From Chloroflexota bacterium (lineage in GTDB: Bacteria > Chloroflexota > Dehalococcoidia > UBA3495), in NCBI GenBank assembly GCA_022576105.1, contig JACZRM010000004.1:1-22889 (forward strand): a stretch of DNA of 22,889 nucleotides. The letters run 5' to 3'. This document shows, in pieces, positions 14,614 to 22,180 of the stretch. Numbering within the stretch: the first letter of the stretch is position 1; each line of letters starts with the position of its first letter. Below the pieces are notes generated by a model. It saw nothing but the letters and a program-made list of their open reading frames with translations, did no database searches and was not told where the DNA came from. A program made the translations under genes and the position numbers.

Positions 14614-16146
14614 TTGAACGTCATATCCTTAGTCCTACAACGCCTTAATATCATCGGCGGATTCCGCGAATTGGGGTCCACCAAGGAGCGCAGAGACACC
14701 TTATTGGCCCTGGCCTTCGGGAACCTACTGTTTCAATCCACCTTCATCCCAATAACTCTCACCATCCCCTCGGTCGCCACCTACTTTAGCGTAGACGTGG
14801 GCGATGCTTCCTGGACCGTGATATCGCGGCTGCTGGTGGTGGGCTGCACTGTGTTCTTGGCGGCCAGGCTGGGCGAAAAATACGGTCACATTCAGGTATT
14901 CTTTGTGGGCCTGGTAATAATGACCTTGGCCAACTTCCTGTCCATCACCGCCCAGAGCCTGATGCAGCTCATAGTCTGGAGTGGAGTCGGTGGACTTGGC
15001 GGAGCGCTAATGGTCGCCAATGCCAATGCCATGTTGGCTATCGTGTTCGACCCCAGCGAACGGGGCCGTGCCTTTTCGGTCCCGGTCACCGCGTCCAGAA
15101 TCGGCACCTTTATCGGTGTTGGCCTGTTTGGGGCTTTGTTGTATTACTTCAATTGGCGGCTGGTGTTCGTTTCGGCGGCGGCGATGGGCGTATTGGCTAT
15201 CTGGTTCAGCTATCCCATACTGAAATACCGGTATCTGCAATCGCTGGAGGAAAGCCGTAAATTTGGCATCAGCTATATCAGCGCGCTGCTCCTCATCGCC
15301 ACCCTGGCGGTGTTCATACTGTCCGGTTCCCACATCCACGAAGGCGCCGAGTCCTTCACTTCGCCGGAAGCCATCGGTTACCACGTTCCCATGCACCTGT
15401 TGTTTCTGGCTTTGGCCGGCCTGTTCTTAGTGTTGCAGTTGAGGAGCGCGACCCCCTTCCTGGACTTTCGATACTTCAAACGCAAATACTTCTCAATGGC
15501 CTTGTTCAGCAACACCACCTTTCACCTTTCGATGCTGACGATTTTCACCCTGGTGCCGATAGTGGTGGAAGATGGACTGGGATACACGCCCATTGTCGTC
15601 GCAATGGTGCTGCTGACCCACCAGAGCTTTGGCCTGTGGATACCTCCCATCGCGGGCCTGATCTACGACAAATACAACCCCAGGTGGCTGGGACCCGGTT
15701 CGTTAATGTTGGGGGCGCTGGGGCTGGCGTTGATTGGCCTTTTCGCCGCCAAAGTCCCCATTTGGGGATTACCGCTGCTGCTGATGCCGGCGTCGGTGGG
15801 GACCGCGTTATTCATATCTCCCTACAACGCTCTGGTCATGAATACGCTGCCCGACAACCGCAGTTTTGCATCTGGTATGTTGGAGACCACCCGCCAAATG
15901 GGACACACCGTTGGCACCACCATTGCCGCGATGGTTTTGGGACTGAGCCTCCCCGCCACCATCGCGCTTCTGCCGGCAGTCGAGGCCCAGCCCTACTACC
16001 AGCAGGGATTTCGCGCGGCTGCATTGATCGTGGTCTGGATTATAGTAGCGGGCAGTATTGTTGCCCTGTTTCAGCGAATCCCCGCGGTGCAACGTCGTGA
16101 GGAAGCCTCCCCTCAACCAGCGCCTCAACCCAGCGGCGATGGGTAG
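14614..16146 (+). CDS. MFS transporter, DHA2-type 14-TM exporter
   Basis: An integral membrane protein of about 510 residues in the major facilitator superfamily. Some fourteen hydrophobic segments can be counted by eye, as in the DHA2 (EmrB/QacA) drug:H+ antiporters. Seen: SVATYFSVDVGDASWTVISRLLVVGCTVFLAARLGEKYGH, the TM2-loop segment with the LGEKYG form of motif A; GGLGGALMVANANAMLAIVFDPSERGRAF; and a late SPYNALVMNTLPDNRSFASGM with RQMGHTVGTTIAAMV. The function is probably proton-driven export of small molecules; substrate unknown. The frame is open from TTG 14542, but that would place the direct-repeat site inside the gene, so TTG 14614 is preferred; no strong ribosome site helps, and no ATG occurs before the first helix. 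Divergent from the Wzy-TPR gene. Confidence 0.87.
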   Translation: MNVISLVLQRLNIIGGFRELGSTKERRDTLLALAFGNLLFQSTFIPITLTIPSVATYFSVDVGDASWTVISRLLVVGCTVFLAARLGEKYGHIQVFFVGLVIMTLANFLSITAQSLMQLIVWSGVGGLGGALMVANANAMLAIVFDPSERGRAFSVPVTASRIGTFIGVGLFGALLYYFNWRLVFVSAAAMGVLAIWFSYPILKYRYLQSLEESRKFGISYISALLLIATLAVFILSGSHIHEGAESFTSPEAIGYHVPMHLLFLALAGLFLVLQLRSATPFLDFRYFKRKYFSMALFSNTTFHLSMLTIFTLVPIVVEDGLGYTPIVVAMVLLTHQSFGLWIPPIAGLIYDKYNPRWLGPGSLMLGALGLALIGLFAAKVPIWGLPLLLMPASVGTALFISPYNALVMNTLPDNRSFASGMLETTRQMGHTVGTTIAAMVLGLSLPATIALLPAVEAQPYYQQGFRAAALIVVWIIVAGSIVALFQRIPAVQRREEASPQPAPQPSGDG

Positions 16147-16208
16147 CCTCTGACACACCAGCAATGGTGAATACCAACTGCGGCGCGAGCAATGGAGCGC
16201 CAGGGCCA

Positions 16209-16237
16209 TTGACAAAGTTTCGCCGATACACTACGTT
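16209..16237 (+). promoter_or_regulatory. Candidate promoter for cassette B
   Basis: A perfect -35 hexamer TTGACA (16209-16214) is followed after 17 bp by TACGTT (16232-16237), only 3 of 6 to the -10 consensus. It lies 96 bp before the DUF1800 start. Weak evidence. Confidence 0.3.
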
Positions 16238-16315
16238 GAGCTAGGAATAGAAAAGGAATAGAATAGGTAAAAATCGGGTGAGTGCCTTTCGATGCACAGC
16301 TACCTGAAGAAATTC

Positions 16316-16323
16316 AAGAGGAG
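16316..16323 (+). promoter_or_regulatory. Ribosome binding site fixing the second DUF1800 start
   Basis: AAGAGGAG lies 9 bp before ATG 16333. The longer frame from GTG 16282 would add 17 residues absent from the other two paralogues. Confidence 0.65.
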
Positions 16324-16332
16324 TTGAAAGGC

Positions 16333-17739
16333 ATGGCAGACAATGATATTGCTTTAATGGCCCACCTGATGCGTCGCGCTGGATTCGGCGCATCATACCA
16401 GGAATTGGAACAGAGGGCCGCCACCGGGTATGAAGCTACGGTGGAGGAATTGCTTCACCCCGAAGACCAGCCAGATCTGCAAATGGACGTGATGAACCGC
16501 TACATGCACGGTTGGCGGGACATGAGCGGTCTCATGGCCAACCAGGGCTACTGGACCTATCGAATGGTCAACTCTCCTCGCCAGTTAGAAGAGAAAATGT
16601 GCCTGTTCTGGCACAGCATCTTCTGCGTGGGGGACTCCAAGTGCATGCGAGCCCGACAGATTCTTATTGAGCTGAACAATTTCCGCGGCCACGGCCTGGG
16701 AAAGTTCGACGAACTGTTGATGTATCTGTCCACCGACCCGGCGATGCTTTACTACCTGGACAACCAGTTAAGCCACAAGGATGCGGTCAACGAGAACTGG
16801 GGCCGGGAATTGTTGGAACTCTTCACCATGGGCGTTGGCATGGACGGTGAAGCCAATTACACCGAAGACGACGTTAAAGCCTGTGCCCAGGCCTTCACCG
16901 GCTGGACCATCGCCAACGCTATTCCCAGGTATCCATACGGCAGCTACGCCAACCGGTTCCTGTACAACCGGTACGACCACATTGAGGAGGACAAGACCTT
17001 CTTGGGTGAGACCGGCAACTTCAACGGTGAGGATATCGTTAGGATTGTTGCCAAGCAGCCCGCCACCGCCCGGTTCATCGCCAGGCACCTGTACAACTAC
17101 TTCGTGGCCGATGAACCGCAGATCCCCGCCTGGCAGCATGTTCCCCCAAAGGACCCGGAACTGATCAAGCTGCTGGAGGATGAATACTTCAGCTCTGGAT
17201 ACGAGCTTCGCTCCATGCTTCGGGTGCTGTTCAACTCCGACTCATTCAAGAACGCCCGCTTCGCCAAAGTGAAGAACCCCTCCGAAGTTGTCTGCGGAAC
17301 GCTCCGCGTGGTCGGCGACTTCAACCAGCCCAAGCCCAGGTTTTATGACGCGGCATTGGAAATCCGCTACATGGGCCAAGACTTGCTGAATCCTCCCACG
17401 GTTGAGGGGTGGCATACCGGGAAGGAGTGGATCGACAGCGGGACGCTGGTGGAGCGAGTCAACTTCGCCTCGGGCGAAATGGGCCGCATCGAATCACCCG
17501 GCATTCGGGCAATTGTCGAAAGACTGGCCTCAGAAGGTCAAACTATCTCGGCTCAGCGCCTGGTGGATGGGTGTCTGGAAATGCTGGGATGTTATGAATT
17601 ATCCGAGGATAATCACAGCGTCCTGTTGGGTCACGCCCAGGCCGAGGCCACGCTGAACACCAGCGCCAAAGAGTTTGCGCAGTCGGTGGGACAGATGCTC
17701 CAATTGATCGTGTCCACCCAAGAGTATCAGTTCAACTAG
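16333..17739 (+). CDS. DUF1800 family protein, cassette B first copy
   Basis: A 468-residue DUF1800 protein. It begins MADNDIALMAHLMRRAGFGAS, exactly as the third copy at 19449 begins, and the first 20 bases of the two genes are identical. Family motifs: KMCLFWHSIFCVGDSKC near 90-107, NENWGRELLELFTMG near 153-167, YTEDDVKACAQAFTGWTIAN, FLGETGNFNGEDI near 221, QPATARFIARHLYNYFVADEP, VLFNSDSFKNARFAKVKNPSEVVCGTLR near 298-325, NPPTVEGWHTGKEWIDSGTLVERVNFA. Several Cys residues, in FCVGDSKC, DVKAC and VVCGT, are shared with the third copy but not with cassette A. No signal peptide or membrane segment is seen. DUF1501 follows after 108 bp; the two probably form a functional pair. Biochemical role unknown for the family. 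Confidence 0.92.
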   Translation: MADNDIALMAHLMRRAGFGASYQELEQRAATGYEATVEELLHPEDQPDLQMDVMNRYMHGWRDMSGLMANQGYWTYRMVNSPRQLEEKMCLFWHSIFCVGDSKCMRARQILIELNNFRGHGLGKFDELLMYLSTDPAMLYYLDNQLSHKDAVNENWGRELLELFTMGVGMDGEANYTEDDVKACAQAFTGWTIANAIPRYPYGSYANRFLYNRYDHIEEDKTFLGETGNFNGEDIVRIVAKQPATARFIARHLYNYFVADEPQIPAWQHVPPKDPELIKLLEDEYFSSGYELRSMLRVLFNSDSFKNARFAKVKNPSEVVCGTLRVVGDFNQPKPRFYDAALEIRYMGQDLLNPPTVEGWHTGKEWIDSGTLVERVNFASGEMGRIESPGIRAIVERLASEGQTISAQRLVDGCLEMLGCYELSEDNHSVLLGHAQAEATLNTSAKEFAQSVGQMLQLIVSTQEYQFN

Positions 17740-17793
17740 CGACTTTTTATCTAAAGACTTTTTGTATAAATACTACGGTCCTGGTTAACCGCC

Positions 17794-17823
17794 GGCATCC
17801 AGCATCCATAGTCGCTGGATGCC
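17794..17823. repeat. 10-bp inverted repeat in the DUF1800-DUF1501 intergenic gap
   Basis: GGCATCCAGC (17794-17803) and its exact complement (17814-17823) flank a 10-base loop, 24 bp before the second DUF1501 start. It has no T-run after it, so it is more likely an mRNA structure or operator than a terminator. Confidence 0.55.
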
Positions 17824-17847
17824 CATTGAGACGATCTAGGAGGAAGC

Positions 17848-18990
17848 ATGACCACCACCAAAAAAGATCCCGTCCTGGTAATACTGCAACTATCGGGCGG
17901 CAACGACTTTTTGAACACCATCGTCCCCTATACCAACCCGCTCTACTACGAAAATCGCCCAAACATCGTTATTCCAGAGGACCAGGTCATTCCCTTGAAT
18001 GATCAGTTAGGTTGGAACCCTAACCTGGTCCCTCTTAAAAACCTGTACGATCAGGGAAAGGTGGCCATCATCCAGGGCGTAGGCTATCCCAATCCCAACC
18101 TTTCCCATTTCCGCTCGATGGATATTTGGCATACCTGCGAACCGGAAAAACTGGCTGAAGAAGGCTGGGTAGGTCGGGCCATTCGGGAGCTGGACCCTAA
18201 CAAAGAAAACGTGCTGACCGGTGTGAACTTTGGCCGGGGCATGCCTCGGTCAATGGCGGCCCCCGGTGTGCCGGTGGCTTCGGTGGGCAACCTGGAAACT
18301 TACGGAGTGCTCACCAGCATAGAAGTGGAAGCAGAGCGCACCCAGGCTCTGGAAATTTTCTCTAGGATGTACTCCCCGGCAATTGGTCGCGGCCCAGTGA
18401 TGGAATACCTCTCTCAGACCGGCATGGATGCCCTGGCTGGGGCCGACATCCTGGCTACCGCTCCGGCCAAGTATTCCTCATCGGTTGAATATGGTGATAG
18501 TTCCATGTCCCAATACATGCGAAACATTGCGCAGGTACATATCGCCGAACTGGGAACCCGCTTCCTGTACACCACTGCTCCCTATAACAGCTTTGATACC
18601 CATGCCACTCAAATGTCGGCTCACGCCAGTCTGTGCACCAACGTCGCCCAGACCATCAGCGATTTCTACGACGACTTGAAAGAAAACAATGCCAGCGACA
18701 ACGTGGTGCTCCTGGTGTTCACCGAATTTGGCCGCCGGGTGCACGACAACGGCTCAGGCACCGACCACGGCTCCGGCGGCGCGGCTTTCGTCATCGGCGA
18801 CCGGGTCAAGGGAGGCCTGTACGGCGAATATCCCTCCCTGGAGGCAGACCAGCTCTTGGACGGCAACCTGCACTTCAACAACGACTTCCGAGGCCTGTAC
18901 GCTACTCTGCTGGAAGACTGGATGGGTCTGGACGCACAACCCATCGTTAACGGCAGCTTTGAGAAGATGGACTTCATCTCCAAAGCGTAA
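17848..18990 (+). CDS. DUF1501 family protein, cassette B
   Basis: A 380-residue DUF1501 protein, paralogue of the one at 4069, with which it shares long identical runs such as HFRSMDIWHTCEP and LVFTEFGRRV-type segments. Here the N-terminal motif is the usual Gly-Gly-Asn-Asp (17-20). Other family marks: NSFDTHATQ near 248-256, FTEFGRRVHDNGSGTDHGSGG near 291-311, FVIGDRVKGGLYGEYPSL, and NDFRGLYATLLEDWMGLD at the end. The Asp/His residues are candidate metal ligands by analogy with the alkaline phosphatase superfamily. There is no twin-arginine or Sec signal; the protein starts MTTTKKDPVLVIL, directly at the fold. TAGGAGG 7-8 bp upstream sets the start. It sits between two DUF1800 copies; a 458-bp repeat-containing gap follows, so the downstream genes may be a separate transcript. 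Confidence 0.92.
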   Translation: MTTTKKDPVLVILQLSGGNDFLNTIVPYTNPLYYENRPNIVIPEDQVIPLNDQLGWNPNLVPLKNLYDQGKVAIIQGVGYPNPNLSHFRSMDIWHTCEPEKLAEEGWVGRAIRELDPNKENVLTGVNFGRGMPRSMAAPGVPVASVGNLETYGVLTSIEVEAERTQALEIFSRMYSPAIGRGPVMEYLSQTGMDALAGADILATAPAKYSSSVEYGDSSMSQYMRNIAQVHIAELGTRFLYTTAPYNSFDTHATQMSAHASLCTNVAQTISDFYDDLKENNASDNVVLLVFTEFGRRVHDNGSGTDHGSGGAAFVIGDRVKGGLYGEYPSLEADQLLDGNLHFNNDFRGLYATLLEDWMGLDAQPIVNGSFEKMDFISKA

Positions 18991-19113
18991 TCTGCGCCGA
19001 GTAGACTATGCCGATTAGCTGGAAGGGCCGGTTTGCCCCCGTGCTTTATCTCGTTTCGGATTACTGCCCAGCGCGGAGGCCCAGACGCTCTGACAAAATG
19101 AATGTGCATGGCT

Positions 19114-19150
19114 TTCTTCGTCGTCCCGATTCCATCGGGACGACGAAGAA
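19114..19150. terminator. 17-bp perfect hairpin, possible terminator or REP element
   Basis: TTCTTCGTCGTCCCGAT (19114-19130) pairs fully with 19134-19150 across a TCC loop. It lies 124 bp after the DUF1501 stop. The following bases TCTAAAG are not a T-run, so it might instead be a mobile short palindrome. Confidence 0.5.
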
Positions 19151-19266
19151 TCTAAAGTCCTGCGGTACCAGACACTAAGCGAAAACAGTATCCCTATACC
19201 CTAACTAATTTGGGGTAGAATTCTCGGGCAGGACATATGACTACAAAGGTTCTGATACCGGGGGGG

Positions 19267-19319
19267 TTAGACCCTTCGCGGAGTCTATCCTGAACAGGGC
19301 CGAAGGGCTCAGGGTAACA
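19267..19319. repeat. Dispersed repeat copy, opposite orientation to 962-1030
   Basis: Read on the minus strand it begins TGTTACCCTGAGCCCTTCGG and ends CGCGAAGGGTCTAA. This fits the common intergenic family CCCTGAG...CTGTTCAGGATAGACTCCGCGAAGGGTC. It shares its outer TGT-ACCCTGAG and AAGGGTC parts with the element at 962-1030. Confidence 0.55.
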
Positions 19320-19448
19320 GCCCTGCTATTTCGTTAGCGCCTGTAAGTCATTCACGAATGTTGATTTGCAGCCGCTTGTGGGAAGCCGGTGCTAGAACAC
19401 CAGGGGCTAGAGGATTCAATCCCAGTCATTTCAACCAAGAAGGTACCA

Positions 19449-20858
19449 ATGGCAGACAATGATATTGCATTGATGGCTCACCTGATGCGCCGCGCTGGAT
19501 TCGGCGCGTCCTTCCAGGAACTGGAGCAGCGAGCGGCTACGGGGTATGAAGCGACGGTGGAAGAACTGCTGCACCCCGAAGAACAGCCAGATTTGCAAAT
19601 GGATGTGATGCAGCGCTACCTGGGCTGGCGGGACATGGGATATTTGGCCGCCAACCAGGGGTACTGGACCTACCGCATGGTCAACTCACCCCGGCAGTTG
19701 GAGGAGAAAATGTGCCTGTTCTGGCACAGTATCTTCTGCGTCGGCGATTCCAAGTGCATGGCCCCCCAGAACATCCTTAATCAGTTGAACAAGTTCCGTT
19801 CCCACGGATTGGGCGCTTTCGATGCGTTGCTCTTGGACGTGGCCACCGACCCGGCCATGCTGTACTACCTGGACAATCAGTTGAGCCACCATGACGCGGT
19901 CAACGAGAACTGGGGGCGGGAGCTGCTGGAACTCTTCTCCATGGGCGTGGGCATGGACGGTCACGCCAACTATACCGAAGACGACGTTAAAGCCTGCGCC
20001 CAGGCCTTCACCGGCTGGACCATCGCCAACGGGATGCCCAGGTATCCATTCGGGCGCTACGACAATCAATTTCTCTACAACCAGTTCGACCACATCGATG
20101 AGCAAAAGACCTTCCTGGGAGAAACCGGCAATTTCAACGGCCAAGACATCATCAACATAATCGCCAAGCAGCCGGCCACTGCTCGATTCATCTCCAGGCA
20201 CCTTTACAATTTCTTCGTGGCCGACGAACCTCAGGTGCCGGCCTGGGAAACCACTCAACCCCAGGACCCAGCGGCGATTCAGGTATTGGAGCAAGAATAC
20301 TTCCGCTCTGGATACCAGCTTCGTTCCATGCTGCGGGTGCTGCTTAACTCCGACTTCTTCAAGAACGCTCGGTTTGCCAAGGTCAAAAGCCCCTCGGAAG
20401 TGGTATGCGGCACCCTGCGGCTGGTGGGAGACTTCGACCAGCCCAAACCCCGGGTCTACGACGCCGGTCTGGAAATTCGCTACATGGGACAGGACCTGCT
20501 GAATCCTCCTACCGTAGAAGGCTGGCATACCGGCAAAGAATGGATTGACAGCGGTACTCTGGTGGAGCGAGTCAACTTTACTGCCGCCGAAATGGGACGA
20601 GTCGAAGCTCCCGGCATTCAAGCCATCATCCAACGTCTAAGGTCCGGGTCAGAAGACCGCGCCATATCAGCCCAGCACTTGGTGGACGGGTGCCTGGAAA
20701 TGTTAGGGGGGTATGATCTGATGCCAGAGACCCGATCGCTGCTCCTGAACCACGCCCAAGACGTTGCCCTGCTGGATACCGATACTACCGAGTTCGCCCA
20801 GATTGTCGGGCAGACACTCCAGTTGATTGCTTCCACTCAGGAGTACCAATTTACCTAG
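19449..20858 (+). CDS. DUF1800 family protein, cassette B second copy (no DUF1501 partner)
   Basis: A 469-residue DUF1800 protein, by eye very similar over its whole length to the copy at 16333, with the same Cys residues (FCVGDSKC, DVKAC, VVCGT) and a similar C-terminal tail ending in STQEYQF. Motifs: NENWGRELLELFSMG near 152-166, FLGETGNFNGQDI near 220, QPATARFISRHLYNFFVADEP, KNARFAKVKSPSEVVCGTLR. Start ATG 19449 follows AAGAAGG; a longer frame from GTG 19389 is rejected by paralogue comparison. No signal peptide is seen. The gene that follows is an NHL propeller, not DUF1501, and the 152-bp gap holds no DUF1501 remnant. It may share the DUF1501 upstream, or pair with the propeller instead; both are inference. 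Confidence 0.92.
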   Translation: MADNDIALMAHLMRRAGFGASFQELEQRAATGYEATVEELLHPEEQPDLQMDVMQRYLGWRDMGYLAANQGYWTYRMVNSPRQLEEKMCLFWHSIFCVGDSKCMAPQNILNQLNKFRSHGLGAFDALLLDVATDPAMLYYLDNQLSHHDAVNENWGRELLELFSMGVGMDGHANYTEDDVKACAQAFTGWTIANGMPRYPFGRYDNQFLYNQFDHIDEQKTFLGETGNFNGQDIINIIAKQPATARFISRHLYNFFVADEPQVPAWETTQPQDPAAIQVLEQEYFRSGYQLRSMLRVLLNSDFFKNARFAKVKSPSEVVCGTLRLVGDFDQPKPRVYDAGLEIRYMGQDLLNPPTVEGWHTGKEWIDSGTLVERVNFTAAEMGRVEAPGIQAIIQRLRSGSEDRAISAQHLVDGCLEMLGGYDLMPETRSLLLNHAQDVALLDTDTTEFAQIVGQTLQLIASTQEYQFT

Positions 20859-21010
20859 CATCAGGATTTTATACGAGGGGTTTCCACCCAAGAAACTGAT
20901 ATGTACGGAGGCACACCCACCCTCCCGCAGTCTGGAACCAACCCACCCTGGCCGGTGTAGCCGGTAAATTGCTTTGCCGGGGAGCCTAAACCGTTGGAAA
21001 CGAGGTAAGA

Positions 21011-22057
21011 ATGACATCTCAAGTTCAAGGCGCAACCTACAGATATACCCACACTATCGGGCGCGGCGAAGAAGCTGGCACCGGCTTCAAAAACCCGGTC
21101 GCGGTGGCGATCGGCGCGGACAACGTAATGTACGTGATCAGCCGGGCCTACGATTACCGGGCCGATTCCAAGCGGATTACGGTGTGCACCGTCGATGAAG
21201 AATACATCGGCGAAATTGGCAATGGCGGTCGGTTGGGCGGAGAAATGATGGACACCGGCGAATCGGCCGAAACCGGATCGTTGGTCTGGCCCACCGACAT
21301 CGCGCTGGACCAGGAAGAGAACCTGTACATCACCGATGAGTGGCTCAACCGCATCGCCATGTTCAGCAAGGATGGCGACTGGCTGGGGTCATGGGGGGTT
21401 GCCGGAGCAGGCGACGGCGAGTTCGACAAGCCTTCGGGAATCGCCATTGATCGGGAAGAGAACATCTATCTGGTGGATACCGGCAACAATCGCGTTCAAA
21501 AGTTCACCAAAGACGGTAAATTCCTGGCAAAGTTTGGCCGGCAGGGCGACGGCGACGGCGAATTCAACATGCCTTGGGGCATCACCATCGACCACGACGG
21601 CGACATTTACGTGGCCGACTGGCGCAACGATCGCATTCAGAAGTTCTCCCCGGATGGCGAGTTCTTGATGAAATTTGGCTCCTCCGGCCAGGGCGACGGG
21701 CAGTTCAGCCGTCCTACCGGCGTAGCGGTGGACCAGGAGGGCATCATCTACATCGCCGACTGGGACAACGACCGGCTCCAGGTCTTCGACACCGACGGCC
21801 GGTACATCACCCAAATCACCGGCGACGCCACTCTCTCCAAGTGGGGAGAGACCAAGTTGGACGCCAATCCCGAGATGCGACTACAGCGGGAGATCGCCCA
21901 GGGCCTGGAGCGGGAAAAGTTCCTACGCGGCCCGATCGGCGTTACCGTAGATGATCAAGACCGTGTCTTTATTGTGGACTCGCAGCGCAACCGAATCCAA
22001 TGTTATCGCAAGATACCACCCTACTTTGTCGGTCGCTGGGATGGGGGCCGCCTCTAA
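21011..22057 (+). CDS. NHL-repeat beta-propeller protein, cassette B
   Basis: A 348-residue NHL-repeat protein predicted to form a six-bladed beta-propeller, paralogue of the one at 5311. Clear repeats run from about residue 95 to 265: PTDIALDQEENLYITDEWLNRIAMFSKDG, PSGIAIDREENIYLVDTGNNRVQKFTKDG, PWGITIDHDGDIYVADWRNDRIQKFSPDG, PTGVAVDQEGIIYIADWDNDRLQVFDTDG, then an insert (WGETKLDANPEMRLQRE, near 277-293) and a final blade. The first blade, MYVISRAYDYRADSKRITVCTVDEEYIGEIG, matches the cassette A form MYVVNRGAEELGQRVTICTTDHEFISQFG. No export signal or membrane helix is seen. GAGGTAAG sits just before the ATG. It follows DUF1800 by 152 bp with no terminator recognised and precedes an LVIVD gene after inverted repeats. 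Confidence 0.9.
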   Translation: MTSQVQGATYRYTHTIGRGEEAGTGFKNPVAVAIGADNVMYVISRAYDYRADSKRITVCTVDEEYIGEIGNGGRLGGEMMDTGESAETGSLVWPTDIALDQEENLYITDEWLNRIAMFSKDGDWLGSWGVAGAGDGEFDKPSGIAIDREENIYLVDTGNNRVQKFTKDGKFLAKFGRQGDGDGEFNMPWGITIDHDGDIYVADWRNDRIQKFSPDGEFLMKFGSSGQGDGQFSRPTGVAVDQEGIIYIADWDNDRLQVFDTDGRYITQITGDATLSKWGETKLDANPEMRLQREIAQGLEREKFLRGPIGVTVDDQDRVFIVDSQRNRIQCYRKIPPYFVGRWDGGRL

Positions 22058-22078
22058 GAGGGTGTTGAATAATTACAT

Positions 22079-22157
22079 TCTCCCCCTTTCCAAGGGGGAG
22101 ATGAAGCGGGGGTAGATCAACCCCTCTAGCCTACCCTGGTCAAGGGGAGGGGTTGAT
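22079..22157. repeat. Two inverted repeats between the NHL and LVIVD genes
   Basis: TCTCCCCCTT (22079-22088) pairs with 22092-22101 across a 3-base loop. ATCAACCCCTC (22116-22126) pairs with 22147-22157 across about 20 bases. Paired CTCCCCCTT/AAGGGGGAG elements of this kind recur in many genomes, so this may be a dispersed repeat. The first hairpin could also weaken transcription into the next gene. Confidence 0.6.
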
Positions 22158-22180
22158 TAAACAGGCTCTAGGGAGGGACG

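Larger units (their letters stand above)
18991..19448. other. Repeat-bearing gap inside cassette B
   Basis: This 458-bp interval between DUF1501 and the third DUF1800 contains a 17-bp perfect hairpin (19114-19150), a TAGAAT box near 19216-19221 without a good -35, and a dispersed repeat (19267-19319). A GTG at 19389 in frame with DUF1800 is not supported by a ribosome site. No other gene or DUF1501/DUF1800 remnant was seen. Confidence 0.55.

Noticed and set aside
19686..20633. A 315-codon open frame on the minus strand inside the third DUF1800 gene
   Set aside because: It is antisense to a clearly conserved DUF1800 protein, shows Val/Gly/His-rich composition typical of a shadow frame, and has no family signature or ribosome site. 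A similar shadow occurs in the paralogues.
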